Assembly: GCF_009601165.1 (NCBI RefSeq)
Contig: NZ_WIRE01000001.1
Location: 1,798,001 to 1,862,000 of the forward strand
Source: Alcanivorax sediminis
GTDB lineage: Bacteria > Pseudomonadota > Gammaproteobacteria > Pseudomonadales > Alcanivoracaceae
Length of the DNA: 64,000 nt
Direction of reading: 5' to 3'
Positions 20,925 through 30,900 of the stretch are shown piece by piece; the stretch's first letter is position 1, and every line of letters begins with the position of its first letter. The notes under the pieces are model-generated. The model was not told the origin of the DNA. It worked only from the letters and a program-made list of their open reading frames with translations, and searched no databases. The translations under genes were made by a program, and so were the position numbers.

Positions 20925-20991
20925 ACATTTCAGAAAAATGTATGGGTGGCTTGTTATGCTTATCGATGAGACGTATTTTGTTCTTCGTCTC
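20925..20991. promoter_or_regulatory. Two inverted repeats upstream of the DUF2236 operon
   Basis: ACATTT (20925-20930) with AAATGT (20936-20941), and GAGACG (20968-20973) with CGTCTC (20986-20991), the second ending 23 bases before the first gene. A promoter-like TTGTTATGCTTATCGAT lies between them. They are candidates for regulator binding or leader hairpins. Confidence 0.4.
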
Positions 20992-21014
20992 AATCTGATG
21001 CGCAGGAAACAACC

Positions 21015-21932
21015 ATGGCAAAGGCCGCCGAGCAATCCAGTCGTCCCGTTCTGACTCCCCTTGGCCCGGACTCCTACACCTGGCATGACTTTGGTTCCTG
21101 GCGGTTCAATCTCATGCTGCCTCAGGCCTTCGTGCTGCAGGTATCCCATCCCATCATTGATGCCGGTGTAGGCGAGCACTCGGTCTACAAAACCGATCCT
21201 TGGGGGCGCGCCAGGCGCTCCACCCAATTGCTCTGGCCGATTGTCTATGCGCGCCCACAAAAGGCCATTGATATGGGCGTCAAACTGTACGACCTGCACC
21301 GCTCGATCAAGGGCGTGGACAAGCAAGGCAACACGTATTTTGCGCTTAACCCTGAAGCCTATAGCTGGGTACATATCACAGGGTATGACGCCACCATCCG
21401 CATGCACGAGCTGATGGGCCGCTCGCCCACGGCCGAGCAGCGCGCCGCCATGTTCAAGGAATGGCGTCAGCTTGGCATGCTGATGGGGATCCGCGACCAG
21501 GACTTGCCCGCCAACGAAAGCGAATACTGGGAATATTTTCACGGCATGATCAAAGATAAGCTCGAGATGACAGATGTGGCTAAAGACCTTCTCGCACCCA
21601 GCCACTATCTTGAGATACCGAAGCCCCCGGTTGATTGGCTGCCGGAGTTTGCCTGGAAGATGATCCGGGCGGTGATGGGGCGTTTTATGCGCTTTATTCT
21701 GAAGGCCACGTTGCCAGATCAGTATCGTGAGAAGTTTGCTATTCCGTGGACCCGTAATGATCAGCGCTTGTTCAAGGCATGGTGCCGTTTTTATCGGGTT
21801 ATGCATGCCCTGACACCCAAAACGCTTCGACTGATTCCGCTGGCCCGAAAAGCATTCAAGGACGCTCGCCAACACCCTGAAGCCTATAACCTCAATAAAA
21901 CGCTGAAAGGTGCGCACTATGAACTCGGTTAA
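21015..21932 (+). CDS. DUF2236 / MpaB-type (latex-clearing-protein-like) oxygenase
   Basis: 305 residues, no signal peptide seen. The family core is QVSHPIIDAGVGEHSVYKTDPWGRARRS with His45 and His55, a spacing repeated in the second copy of the operon. Family members studied elsewhere (the rubber oxygenase Lcp, fungal MpaB) are b-type haem oxygenases that cleave hydrophobic chains, so a similar chemistry on a lipid or terpenoid is plausible, but no substrate can be read from the sequence. The start has an AGGAAA ribosome site. It overlaps the acyl-CoA synthetase gene by 14 bases. Confidence 0.82.
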   Translation: MAKAAEQSSRPVLTPLGPDSYTWHDFGSWRFNLMLPQAFVLQVSHPIIDAGVGEHSVYKTDPWGRARRSTQLLWPIVYARPQKAIDMGVKLYDLHRSIKGVDKQGNTYFALNPEAYSWVHITGYDATIRMHELMGRSPTAEQRAAMFKEWRQLGMLMGIRDQDLPANESEYWEYFHGMIKDKLEMTDVAKDLLAPSHYLEIPKPPVDWLPEFAWKMIRAVMGRFMRFILKATLPDQYREKFAIPWTRNDQRLFKAWCRFYRVMHALTPKTLRLIPLARKAFKDARQHPEAYNLNKTLKGAHYELG

Positions 21933-23589
21933 TCGTCCCTGGCTTTCGACCTACGAATCGCTGGGAAAGGACTGGCACACTCTGCCGGAGTTGCCTGAGA
22001 AGACCCTGTCTGACTACGTGCGCGATTACGCGACACAATTCCCGGACCGTGAAGCACTGGTTTTCCTGGGGCAGGCTCTCACGTACAAACAACTGGATGC
22101 CCTGGCGGACCGCATGGCTGCGCTGTTCGCCAGCCAGGGAGCGAGAGAAGGCGATGTGCTTGGCATGCAGTTGCCCAACACACCGCAATACGTGATTGGT
22201 TTCATTGCGGCGGCCCGTCTGGGTATGGTGACCACCAGCATTTCCCCACTGATGACCCCGCCGGAAATCACTCATCAGGCCAACGACGCCAGGATCAAGA
22301 TCCTGATGACCCTGATGCCGTTTTGGCAGACCTCTGTCCAGCCGGTACTGGGCAAGGTCCCCTCCCTGGGTACGGTGATCGTTTCCGGTCCGATGGATAT
22401 CCTGACTGGCGAGGGCGACGCGCTGGATACAACCGTTGAGGGCGTGACGGGCATTTCTCTGCATGACCACCTGCCGGAAGCTGCAGAGCCAGTTAATACC
22501 CGCGTCGACATGGGTAAGGTGCTATACCTGCAGTACACCGGTGGTACGACGGGCCTGCCGAAGGGCGCCAGGCTGACGTCACGCAACCTGTTCATGAACA
22601 ACCTGCAAGCCAATGTCTTTTATGGCTACCGTACGGGTGAAGAAACAGTCGCCTCAGCCTTCCCCTTGTTTCACATCGGTGGCGCGGCGGTGCTGTTCAA
22701 TGCCCTGCGTACCGCATCCACTTTTCTGCTGATTCCGGATCCCCGTGATATCGATCACTTCGTCAGTGAAATGAATAGTCGTACGCCTACAGTGCTGGCA
22801 GCAGTGCCGGCCTTGTACCAGATGCTGTGTGCCAACGACACGTTCAAAAGCCTGGATTTCTCCGGTTTGCGTATGGCCATTTCCGGGGCGGCGCCGTTCG
22901 GCAAGGAAGAGGTTAAGAAACTGGAAAGCATAGTGGGCGCAGGCAAGTTCTGTGAAGTCTATGGCATGACTGAAACCAGCCCGGTCATCACCCTCAACCC
23001 TGCCTCGCATTTCAAGGAAGCCCATGTGGGTATTCCTCTGCCGGGTACCGATGTCCGCATCGTCGATGCTGAAGACGGTGAAACCCTGATGCCGCTGGGC
23101 GAGCCTGGAGAGATTATTGCTGCGGGTCCCCAGGTCATGCAGGGGTATCTGGAGATGCCAGAGGCCACTCAGAAATCCCTGCGTGAAGTGGATGGCAAGA
23201 TCTGGATGTACACCGGTGATGTGGGCGTCATGGATGAAGATGGCTTTATTCGTGTTTGTGATCGCAGCAAGGACATGCTGATCGTGGGGGGGTACAAGGT
23301 GTTCTCTGTTGAAGTGGAGAGCAAGGTCCAGAGCCTCCCCTGGGTAGCCATGTGTGCGGTTGTGGGACGCCCGGACACCCAGCGTCCCGGTAATGATGTG
23401 GTACAGCTTTATGTGCAGCTGATGCCGGGTAGTGATCGCAGCGAATCGGATCTGAAAGTCGAGCTGGAAAGTTTCTGTCGGGAAAACATGTCGCCTTACA
23501 AGGTGCCGAGGGAAGTGTTTTTTATCGACGCAATCCCGTTGACCTCGGTTGGCAAGATGGACAAGAAGGCATTACGACAGTCGGCATAA
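21919..23589 (+). CDS. AMP-forming acyl-CoA synthetase (long-chain or aryl-type)
   Basis: 556 residues. Adenylation motifs: YTGGTTGLPKGA (P-loop), YGMTETSPV, YTGDVGVMDEDGFIRVCDRSKDMLIVGGYKVF, and the C-terminal catalytic lysine in TSVGKMDKKAL. It activates a carboxylic acid to the acyl-AMP and acyl-CoA. I chose the ATG at 21919, which has GAAAGG at 8 bases; a GTG at 21910 is in frame but lies on the ribosome site. Together with the DUF2236 genes it suggests that an oxygenase product is fed to beta-oxidation (inference). Confidence 0.92.
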   Translation: MNSVNRPWLSTYESLGKDWHTLPELPEKTLSDYVRDYATQFPDREALVFLGQALTYKQLDALADRMAALFASQGAREGDVLGMQLPNTPQYVIGFIAAARLGMVTTSISPLMTPPEITHQANDARIKILMTLMPFWQTSVQPVLGKVPSLGTVIVSGPMDILTGEGDALDTTVEGVTGISLHDHLPEAAEPVNTRVDMGKVLYLQYTGGTTGLPKGARLTSRNLFMNNLQANVFYGYRTGEETVASAFPLFHIGGAAVLFNALRTASTFLLIPDPRDIDHFVSEMNSRTPTVLAAVPALYQMLCANDTFKSLDFSGLRMAISGAAPFGKEEVKKLESIVGAGKFCEVYGMTETSPVITLNPASHFKEAHVGIPLPGTDVRIVDAEDGETLMPLGEPGEIIAAGPQVMQGYLEMPEATQKSLREVDGKIWMYTGDVGVMDEDGFIRVCDRSKDMLIVGGYKVFSVEVESKVQSLPWVAMCAVVGRPDTQRPGNDVVQLYVQLMPGSDRSESDLKVELESFCRENMSPYKVPREVFFIDAIPLTSVGKMDKKALRQSA

Positions 23590-23625
23590 CGCTGGTCTTC
23601 CATTTGAATAATAAAGAGAGAGCTC

Positions 23626-25275
23626 ATGAAAGATGTTCTGCTGCGTCATGCCAAAGCCGTTTTGCTTGTAATGATGGTTGCCTTACAAGGCTGCTCGTCC
23701 CTTAAGGAATCACACTATGTGCCCAAATCCCCAGAGGGGATGAGTGAGTGGCGGGTTGAAGGGAAGCTGGCGCTTTTTACCGACGGAAAAAAAAGCAAAA
23801 GTTACTTCTACTATCAGCAGATCGGTGAGAGCTATGAGCTTGCTGTGTTAATGGATGAGCCTGTGGGTGAACCCAAGGTGATTATCCGCGGTAATGTGTT
23901 TGAGCCTGGCAGCGAAACGCTGGACGTGATCGGTGGTGCCGAGGCGATGTCTGTGGCGAAGCACATCAAATCAAGCATCAGCACCAGTAACCTCTCTTAC
24001 TGGTTAAGGGGGTTGCCGGCAACGGCAAAGGCGGTCATCTATCAGGATGACACCTATGAAATCGACCGGATGGAAGAGGCCGGTTGGGATATCGACTACC
24101 GCGAATATATGTCTCTGCAGGGGGGGTATCGACTTCCCTCCGAGATTAAATTTGATAGCAAAGACACGTCATTGAGGCTGGATCTGGTCCGTGGTGAAAC
24201 CGGCTATCTGACGCACCCTTGTGATCAGGGTGTCAGCGAAGAGATGGTCGTGGCTGGTTCAGACCCGCAGCCATCCAGTGACGTGGTGGCCCAGCTGGTT
24301 CCCCGTGATGGCAGGGCGCCACTGCCGCGCTGGATCAACGAGGTGGATTTCTGCCGCCAACTGGCAAAGATTCACAATGGCAAGATGCCGAACCCCCGAG
24401 AGGGACTGTTCGGTCCGGATTCCATGATGTGGAAACTGGATGGGTTGGGTGCCCCTCCAGCGTTTGGGGCCGGTCGAGCCTTGTTGTTGCAGGTTGCTCA
24501 CCCTTGGGTAACGGCTGGCATTGATCAGCACTCTGATGTTCGCACAGATCCTCTGGGACGTGCCCGCCGTACCTTCTATCATATTTCCAGCATGGTCTTT
24601 GGCAGTATTCCCCAGGCCATGGCCTCTGCCAATCAGGTGCGTGATATCCACGAAGAAATCGACGGAAAGATGACCGAACAGGCGGGGGCCTTCGATCATG
24701 GTTCCGAGTACCGGGCCAATGAAATCAGTGCCATGATCTGGGTGCATGCCACCCTGTGGGAAACCATCGTGCACATGTATGAGAAACTGGAGCACGAACT
24801 GACGCCCGAAGAAAAAAATCAGTTCTATGAAGAAACCAAGTTGTTCGCCATGCTGTTCGGTATTCCGGAGAGCGCCCTCCCGGCGGACTGGAATGAATTC
24901 ATGGCCTACAACGAAGCCATGTGGAATAGCCCCCAGCTGACGGTAACGCCCAATGCCTTGCAGCTGAAGAAAGATCTGTTCGATCCCCGGTCTATCTGGA
25001 TGATCGCGCCACTCTGGGGGCAGGAAATCATCACCTCTGCCGAGTTGCCCCCTCGCATCCGGGATCAGTATGAAATGAAATACGGCTGGTGGCAGAAGTT
25101 CAACTACGGCTGGATTCGCGCTGCCACCTGGACGGCTCAGGTACTGGTGCCCAAGTCTCTGGAATATCATCCGATTTACAAGGAGGCAGAAGCCCGTTTG
25201 GAAGGTGAGCGCCTGGGCGGTTACAACCAGTGGCTGATCGAAGCCTTCTTTGACAAGGAACGGATCGTCAACTGA
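23626..25275 (+). CDS. Fusion of a LolB-like outer-membrane lipoprotein domain with a DUF2236/MpaB oxygenase domain
   Basis: 549 residues. A signal peptide ends in the lipobox ALQGC with lipidated Cys23; Ser at +2 favours the outer membrane. Residues about 40-190 resemble LolB: EWRVEGKLAL, a beta-strand core, then SNLSYWLRGLPA and AGWDIDYREYMSLQGGYRLPS. A linker (about 195-255) leads to a DUF2236 domain (about 258-520) with QVAHPWVTAGIDQHSDVRTDPLGRARRT, His292 and His302. I know of no described LolB-DUF2236 fusion. The domain would put the oxygenase in the periplasm, tethered to the outer membrane. The next gene overlaps by one base. Confidence 0.85.
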   Translation: MKDVLLRHAKAVLLVMMVALQGCSSLKESHYVPKSPEGMSEWRVEGKLALFTDGKKSKSYFYYQQIGESYELAVLMDEPVGEPKVIIRGNVFEPGSETLDVIGGAEAMSVAKHIKSSISTSNLSYWLRGLPATAKAVIYQDDTYEIDRMEEAGWDIDYREYMSLQGGYRLPSEIKFDSKDTSLRLDLVRGETGYLTHPCDQGVSEEMVVAGSDPQPSSDVVAQLVPRDGRAPLPRWINEVDFCRQLAKIHNGKMPNPREGLFGPDSMMWKLDGLGAPPAFGAGRALLLQVAHPWVTAGIDQHSDVRTDPLGRARRTFYHISSMVFGSIPQAMASANQVRDIHEEIDGKMTEQAGAFDHGSEYRANEISAMIWVHATLWETIVHMYEKLEHELTPEEKNQFYEETKLFAMLFGIPESALPADWNEFMAYNEAMWNSPQLTVTPNALQLKKDLFDPRSIWMIAPLWGQEIITSAELPPRIRDQYEMKYGWWQKFNYGWIRAATWTAQVLVPKSLEYHPIYKEAEARLEGERLGGYNQWLIEAFFDKERIVN

Positions 25276-25829
25276 TGAGAGGGTGCGGCTGTTTCAACAC
25301 GATCAGATTGTTGTTGGTGACGTTGTGCCTGCCGGGCATCGTAAGGGCTTACGATGTCACTGAGTATCTTGAACCGAACGCTTTTCTGGCCAAGGTTTAT
25401 GGTGATCATGTCCCGGATATCTCGTTGCTCCCCATTCGCGGCAAGCTCCGTGATCAGATAGAAGCCGCACTGGGGCATCGATACAACGGTATGCGATTAC
25501 GCTACTGGCAGCAGGACGGCACCACCGCCTGGATCATTGATGAAAAGAGCAAGGACCAGCCAATGACCATCGGCATTGGTGTGAAGCCGGACGCTGAGAT
25601 AGCCGTACTTGAACTGCTCGTCTACCGAGAGCCCCGGGGTGGTGAAGTCCATCAGGCGGGTTTTCGTGAGCAATATCTCGGCGTGACTCTTACCGATTCC
25701 TTGCAGCTTTCGCGAGAAGTGGATGGCATCACCGGAGCCACCCTTTCCGTGGATGCCATGAACCGTGTGGCAGCCGTGGCGCTATTGCTGCATCAAGCGG
25801 TGACTGAGTCGGCTACCCCATCGCCCTGA
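25275..25829 (+). CDS. Periplasmic FMN-binding-domain protein (probably flavinylated)
   Basis: 184 residues with a signal peptide (about 1-25). The C-terminal FMN_bind domain (about 65-172) carries DGITGAT (150-156), the site where ApbE transfers FMN covalently to the last Thr (Thr156) in related proteins. It starts at the last base of the previous stop codon, so it is translationally coupled to the LolB-DUF2236 fusion. It is a good candidate electron donor for that oxygenase (inference). No apbE gene is in the window. Confidence 0.85.
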   Translation: MRGCGCFNTIRLLLVTLCLPGIVRAYDVTEYLEPNAFLAKVYGDHVPDISLLPIRGKLRDQIEAALGHRYNGMRLRYWQQDGTTAWIIDEKSKDQPMTIGIGVKPDAEIAVLELLVYREPRGGEVHQAGFREQYLGVTLTDSLQLSREVDGITGATLSVDAMNRVAAVALLLHQAVTESATPSP

Positions 25830-25843
25830 TCCATCGCCATTAA

Positions 25844-27772
25844 TCAAAGTCGTGACGCCAGCCCGGAAGCACGCCGGGTGGGTTTATTGACGGCGCTATC
25901 CCAGACACCGGAATTCCCGGATTCCAGCAGCGTGAAGGTTTCTCGCGCCCGGGTGACAGCAGTGTAAATCAGTTCACGGGTGAGCAGCGGGTGGGGAGCG
26001 TCCGGCAGCACCAGCAGGGTATGCCGGAACTCGGAGCCCTGGGATTTATGCACCGTCATGGCATACACCGTTTCCACGCCATCCAGCCGGGAGGGCAGCA
26101 CCCACTTGATGCGCCCATCCGGCAGCTGGAAGGCCACCCGCAACACGCGTTGGCCATGCTCGTTTTCAGTACCGGGCAAGGTCAGCCCCACATCGCCGTT
26201 CATCAGACCCAGCTGGTAATCGTTACGGGTCATCATCACCGGTCGGCCGGCATACCATTCCCGTTCCGGTGCCAGATCCTGCTGCTGCAGGTAGTGCGTC
26301 ATGCGCTGGTTGAGTTGCTCCACCCCGAATGGGCCACTGCGCAGCCCGCTGAGCAGCTGTTGGTGGGTCAGTTGTTTTAGCAGGCCTGCAGCCCAGCGAT
26401 CCAGTTCGTGTGAATCATGTGGCGGCGTCTGAACAGCAGTAAACACGCTACGCAGACCATCATGTCCGGCGCTGCCTTCCACCAGTAGCCTTTCCAGTTG
26501 CTGGGTATCGCTGGTCAGCTGGCGGCGGTAAAGACTGTCAGCATAGTGTTTGAAGGCGTTACGGATGTCTGCCAGATTGGCTTCATTGATGGCGGTGGCA
26601 AGAGCGCCGATGCCCGGGCTGTCCTTGGAGCGCCAGTTGGTACGCAGCATGGCAGTACACTGCGCCAGCGCTGTGCCGGGCCCTTTTACCGCTTCGCTGA
26701 AATGGCCGATATCTGCACCGCAGCTTTGTGCCACGAACTCCAGCGTGCTGTCTTGATAATGTCCACCCGCGGCATGACGACAAAGGTCGCCCATCACTGC
26801 ACCGGCTTCTACGCTGGCCAGTTGGTCCTTGTCACCAAGCAGAATCAATCGCGCATGGGCTGGCAGCGCACTGAGAAGGCTCGCCATCATGTCCATGTCG
26901 ATCATGCTGGCCTCGTCCACGACCACCAGATCTGCGTGCAGCGGGTTGTGGGCATGGTGACGGAAATGGCGTGAATCCGGTCGGGTACCCAGCAACCGGT
27001 GAAGTGTGGTGACCTCGGTGGGAATACTGTCCCGTACCGAGTCTGGCACGGGCAGGGCGGCTACCTGATCGCCGATGGATTCGGTCAGTCGCGCAGCAGC
27101 TTTGCCGGTGGGGGCAGCGAGCCGAATACGAAGACGTTTGTTGTCCTCCATGGCCAGACTTTGCAGCAGACCAAGCAGCTTCACCACGGTGGTGGTTTTG
27201 CCGGTACCGGGGCCGCCGGTAATGATGCCGATGCCACTGCGGCTGGCCAGCGCGCAAGCCACCTGCTGCCAGTTAGTCCCATCGCCGCTATCCGGGAAGA
27301 GGGCCTGAAGCGGGCCATAAAGCTGCTGCGCAGACAATCCGGAGGGCGTGGCCAGCCGGGTGGCAATGGCCTTCGCCACGATCAATTCCTGGGACCAGTT
27401 GCGCTTCAGATAGAGGCGCTGGTTATCCAGCACCAGCGGGGTGCTGCCGTCCTGACTGACCAGGGGGCTCTGCTCAAGCTCCTCAAGCCAGGCTTTTGCT
27501 GTGCCTGGCAGCAAAGCCTGAACATTCTCGGGTGTGCTGGTGCCCCACAGCTGTTGCTCAAGGTCCGGGTTGGCAAGATCAATGCATAAATGGCCACTGG
27601 CCTGCTGGTTGCTGGCCAGGGCGGCCAACATCAGCACCGTATGGCTGGCATCACCGCACTGCTGTTGCAGGAAGCGCGCAATGGCCACATCCAGATCCCG
27701 GAGTTGTCCGTTGTCGCGCAGTTGCTTGAGGGCATCCTCCCAGTGGAGGGCAGTGAACATGTCAGATTGCAT
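25844..27772 (-). CDS. recD: Exodeoxyribonuclease V alpha subunit (RecD)
   Basis: 642 residues (E. coli 608). A superfamily 1B helicase: Walker A GGPGTGKT (186-193), DEAS-type motif II (VVVDEASMIDMDMM), GDKDQLASVEAG motif III, and C-terminal TVHKSQGSEF. It is the 5'-3' motor of RecBCD. The last gene of recC-recB-recD on the minus strand, but separated from recB by 186 bases that carry a heptad-phased repeat, whereas recC and recB overlap. An alternative start is Met5. Confidence 0.96.
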   Translation of the reverse strand: MQSDMFTALHWEDALKQLRDNGQLRDLDVAIARFLQQQCGDASHTVLMLAALASNQQASGHLCIDLANPDLEQQLWGTSTPENVQALLPGTAKAWLEELEQSPLVSQDGSTPLVLDNQRLYLKRNWSQELIVAKAIATRLATPSGLSAQQLYGPLQALFPDSGDGTNWQQVACALASRSGIGIITGGPGTGKTTTVVKLLGLLQSLAMEDNKRLRIRLAAPTGKAAARLTESIGDQVAALPVPDSVRDSIPTEVTTLHRLLGTRPDSRHFRHHAHNPLHADLVVVDEASMIDMDMMASLLSALPAHARLILLGDKDQLASVEAGAVMGDLCRHAAGGHYQDSTLEFVAQSCGADIGHFSEAVKGPGTALAQCTAMLRTNWRSKDSPGIGALATAINEANLADIRNAFKHYADSLYRRQLTSDTQQLERLLVEGSAGHDGLRSVFTAVQTPPHDSHELDRWAAGLLKQLTHQQLLSGLRSGPFGVEQLNQRMTHYLQQQDLAPEREWYAGRPVMMTRNDYQLGLMNGDVGLTLPGTENEHGQRVLRVAFQLPDGRIKWVLPSRLDGVETVYAMTVHKSQGSEFRHTLLVLPDAPHPLLTRELIYTAVTRARETFTLLESGNSGVWDSAVNKPTRRASGLASRL

Positions 27773-27793
27773 GGCAAGCCCTCCGGGAGTATG

Positions 27794-27952
27794 AGCTGCA
27801 AGCTACAAGCTTCAAGCTGCAAGGCGCGAAACAGGCTATCGGGCTGTGATAAGGCGTGCCCGCGTTCGTGTTTCTTTGAATCGCGGATAAAATGGTTGGC
27901 GGGCTGCTACAGACTTTCCCGTGTTGTAGCTTGAAGCTTGTAGCTTGAAGCT
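27794..27952. repeat. Heptad-phased inverted repeat (unit AGCTNCA) between recB and recD
   Basis: The left arm (27794-27821) is AGCTGCA, AGCTACA, AGCTTCA, AGCTGCA; the right arm (27925-27952) is TGTAGCT, TGAAGCT, TGTAGCT, TGAAGCT. The spacer is 103 bases. Read on the minus strand it begins ACACGG and resembles the spacer of the element at 11480 (for example CTGTNGC, CCCG, CACAGC in the same order), so the two are probably homologous copies in opposite orientation. Confidence 0.85.
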
Positions 27953-27958
27953 CGCTTC

Positions 27959-30900
27959 TCATTCCTCACCTCCGAACATCGCATCCAGGCTTTCAATCAA
28001 CGCCGTATCCGGCCGGTCGAATACCGTGCCCGCCGCCGGGCCCTGCATGCCGCGCAGGAAGACATAAACGGCGCCGCCAAGATGAAGCTCCGGGTCATAG
28101 TGTTCACCCAGACGGTTCTTGAGCAGACGGTGCAGCGCCAGCAGGTACAACACGTATTGCACCTCGTAGCGTTTGTCGAGGATTGCCCGGGTCATGGCAT
28201 CGGCGGTGTAGGCGCTATCGTCCACACCCAGCCAGTTGGATTTGTAATCGAGTACGTAGTATTTGCCTTCGTGTTCGAACACCAGATCGATAAACCCCTT
28301 GAGCATGCCGTTCAGCGTATCCGCTTCCAGGCGGGGGCGAGGCAGTGTCGGGTGGATATGCTGGCGGATCTGCTGATCCAACTCCGCTACGCTGACTTGA
28401 TGCGCCGGCAGCATGAATTCCATCTCGGGCACATACTGTTGCATCTGATGCAGCGATACCTGTCCTTGTGCCAGTGGCAGGCCGGTCCTCAATGTGGATT
28501 TCCACCACTGACGAATAACGGCACTGAAATCCTGCCAGCCACGGGCCTGAAGTTTTTCATCCAGAGCTATTTCGAAATCTTCAGGGGCTTCCAGTGTGGC
28601 AACAAAGTTCTGGTTGGCGGCCTGTTCCAGAAAATCATGCAGCAGGGTGCCGGGGGCTGCGCCGCGCGGGAAAGCATGGATGGTGCCTGGCAAGGGCTGC
28701 TGCTCTGGTGTGGTGTCCTGATCCGGCTGTTCGGCCAGCTGGTCGCTGCGTGGATCGGCAGGGGCCAGGGTTTCCTGCACCTGCTTGAGCGCGCTGTAAC
28801 TGGCAATCCACCAGGGCTGACGTGAGTGCTTTGGCGGCAGCTGCGCAGGCAGCAGTGTCAGTGTCTGTTCCGCAGGCAGATAATGCTCGTCATTGCTTTC
28901 CGGCGGCGCGGTCACCGTCACCGCATCGCTGGAGATGGCTAACAGTGCTCGGGTGAGTTTTTCGTTCTCCACTCCTTCGCCAAACAGCAGGCGACCCACC
29001 GCGCTTCTTTCCAGCTGGTTTACTTTGCCGTTGCCTTTCACGTAGGGCGCGATGCCCAGGGTGCAGGTGTGGCAGGCCCGCGTCAGCGCCACATAGAGCA
29101 GGCGCATGTCTTCAGCCAGTCGCTCTTCATCAGCCTTGCGTTCGTCATCTGCATCGGGCTCCAGAGAGACATGCAGGCGATCATCATCATGAAAACGCAG
29201 GGGCGGTTTGCTCTTGTCCGCGGGCCGGAAGCTGCAGATAAACGGCAAATACACCAGCGGGTATTCCAGTCCCTTGGACTTGTGAATCGTGATGACCTTG
29301 ACCCGGTCGTCGTCACTCTCCAGCCGCAGGATGCTTTCCTTGCTGCTGTTGTTCTGCTGTTCCACGGTTTCATCAAGATAGCGGATCAGGGCTTGTTCGC
29401 CGTCCAATTGGGTGGCCACTTGCTGGAGCAGTTCGGCAAGATGCAGCAGATTGGTCAGGGCCCGTTCGCCATCCAGGCTCTGGCTCAGCCGTACCGGGAC
29501 ATGAAAATCCATCAGCAGATTGCGCAACATGGGCAGCACGCCCTGTTGTTGCCATTGCTGACGATAGGCATGGAACTGTTCCACCATGTGCTCCCAGCGC
29601 ACTTCATCCTGATTGATGGCATCGAGCTCCACGTAAGCCATGTCCAGAGAGGCGCAAGCCAGGGCCGTTCTCACCCGGCTATCGGATTCCGGGTGAGCAC
29701 AAGCCTGCAGAATCAGCAGCAGGTCGGCGGCTTCCGGCTGGGCAAAGACCGAATCCTGATCGGACAGATAGACGCTGCGCACAGAGCGTGCCATCAGCGC
29801 ATCACGAATAGCCCTGGCCTCGGTACGGTCGCGCACCAGGATGGCGATGTCATTGGGGTGAAGGGGGCGGAACTGGTCGCCTTTGCGGAATCCGGTTTCG
29901 CCTTTTTCTGCGCCATTGAGCAGGTGGGTGATTTCAGTGGCGCAGCGTTCTGCCATCTGCGCACGGTACTGGCCTGCGCTCACCGCCTTGTCGCGATCTT
30001 CCACCCACAGGGTGATGCCCGCCTTTTTCTTCCCGTCGATTTCAAGCGCTTCCTTACGGCCCTGCGACGCTACCTTCTTGAAGGGGAAGGGATTCCCGGT
30101 TTGCTGCATGCGGAACACATCACCAAAGGTCTCGTCGCTGTAAGTAAAGAGCTCATTCACCGCAGTGACCATGGCATGCGCAGAACGGAAATTTTTGCCG
30201 AGGGTATGGTGGTTGCCCTCCGTGGCCTTGCGCGCTTTCAGATAAGTGAAAACGTCAGCTCCGCGGAACGCGTAGATCGCCTGCTTGGGGTCGCCGATCA
30301 TGAACCAGCCGGTGTCGGGCTGATTCTCATAGAGCGCGGAAAAAATGCCGTACTGGACCGGGTCGGTATCCTGAAATTCATCAATCAGGGCAACAGGAAA
30401 CTGTTCGCGGATCACCGCGGCCAGCCGCTCGCCATTGGCGCCTCCCAGCGCATCGCGCAGGCGGGTCAGCATGTCATCAAAGCCGAGAGTGGCGGTTTGT
30501 CGCCGGACCTGATCCACACGGCGGTCAATCCAGGCGGCCACATGGGCGAGCAGGTCGGTGCGCGGCAGGCGGGTGTTTGCCCGGCCGGCCATGACGCGGT
30601 CCAGCGTCTTGCAGAAGTCGAAGTTTGGGCGGTGCTCCTGGCCACTCTTGGTCAGTTTCAGGCCGTCTTCTGAAAACTTGAACAGGGTGTCGTAATCCTT
30701 CTCGCGCAGCCCTTCACCGTTGGCATAACGTTTCAGCACCTTGAGCATGGCTGGCACACTCTTGGCGCGATAGCTGTTGCCATTGAGCCACTTGTTGTCC
30801 TGGGCGCCGCGAACCCAATACACAAAGTCGGGAAGGGCATCGGCCAGTTGCTGGCGGGCCAGTCGGTCCAGTTCTGCCTGCGGATCGGTTTCAGTCAGCC

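Noticed and set aside
29069..30673. A 534-codon open frame on the plus strand
   Set aside because: Antisense to the helicase part of recB; no domain seen.
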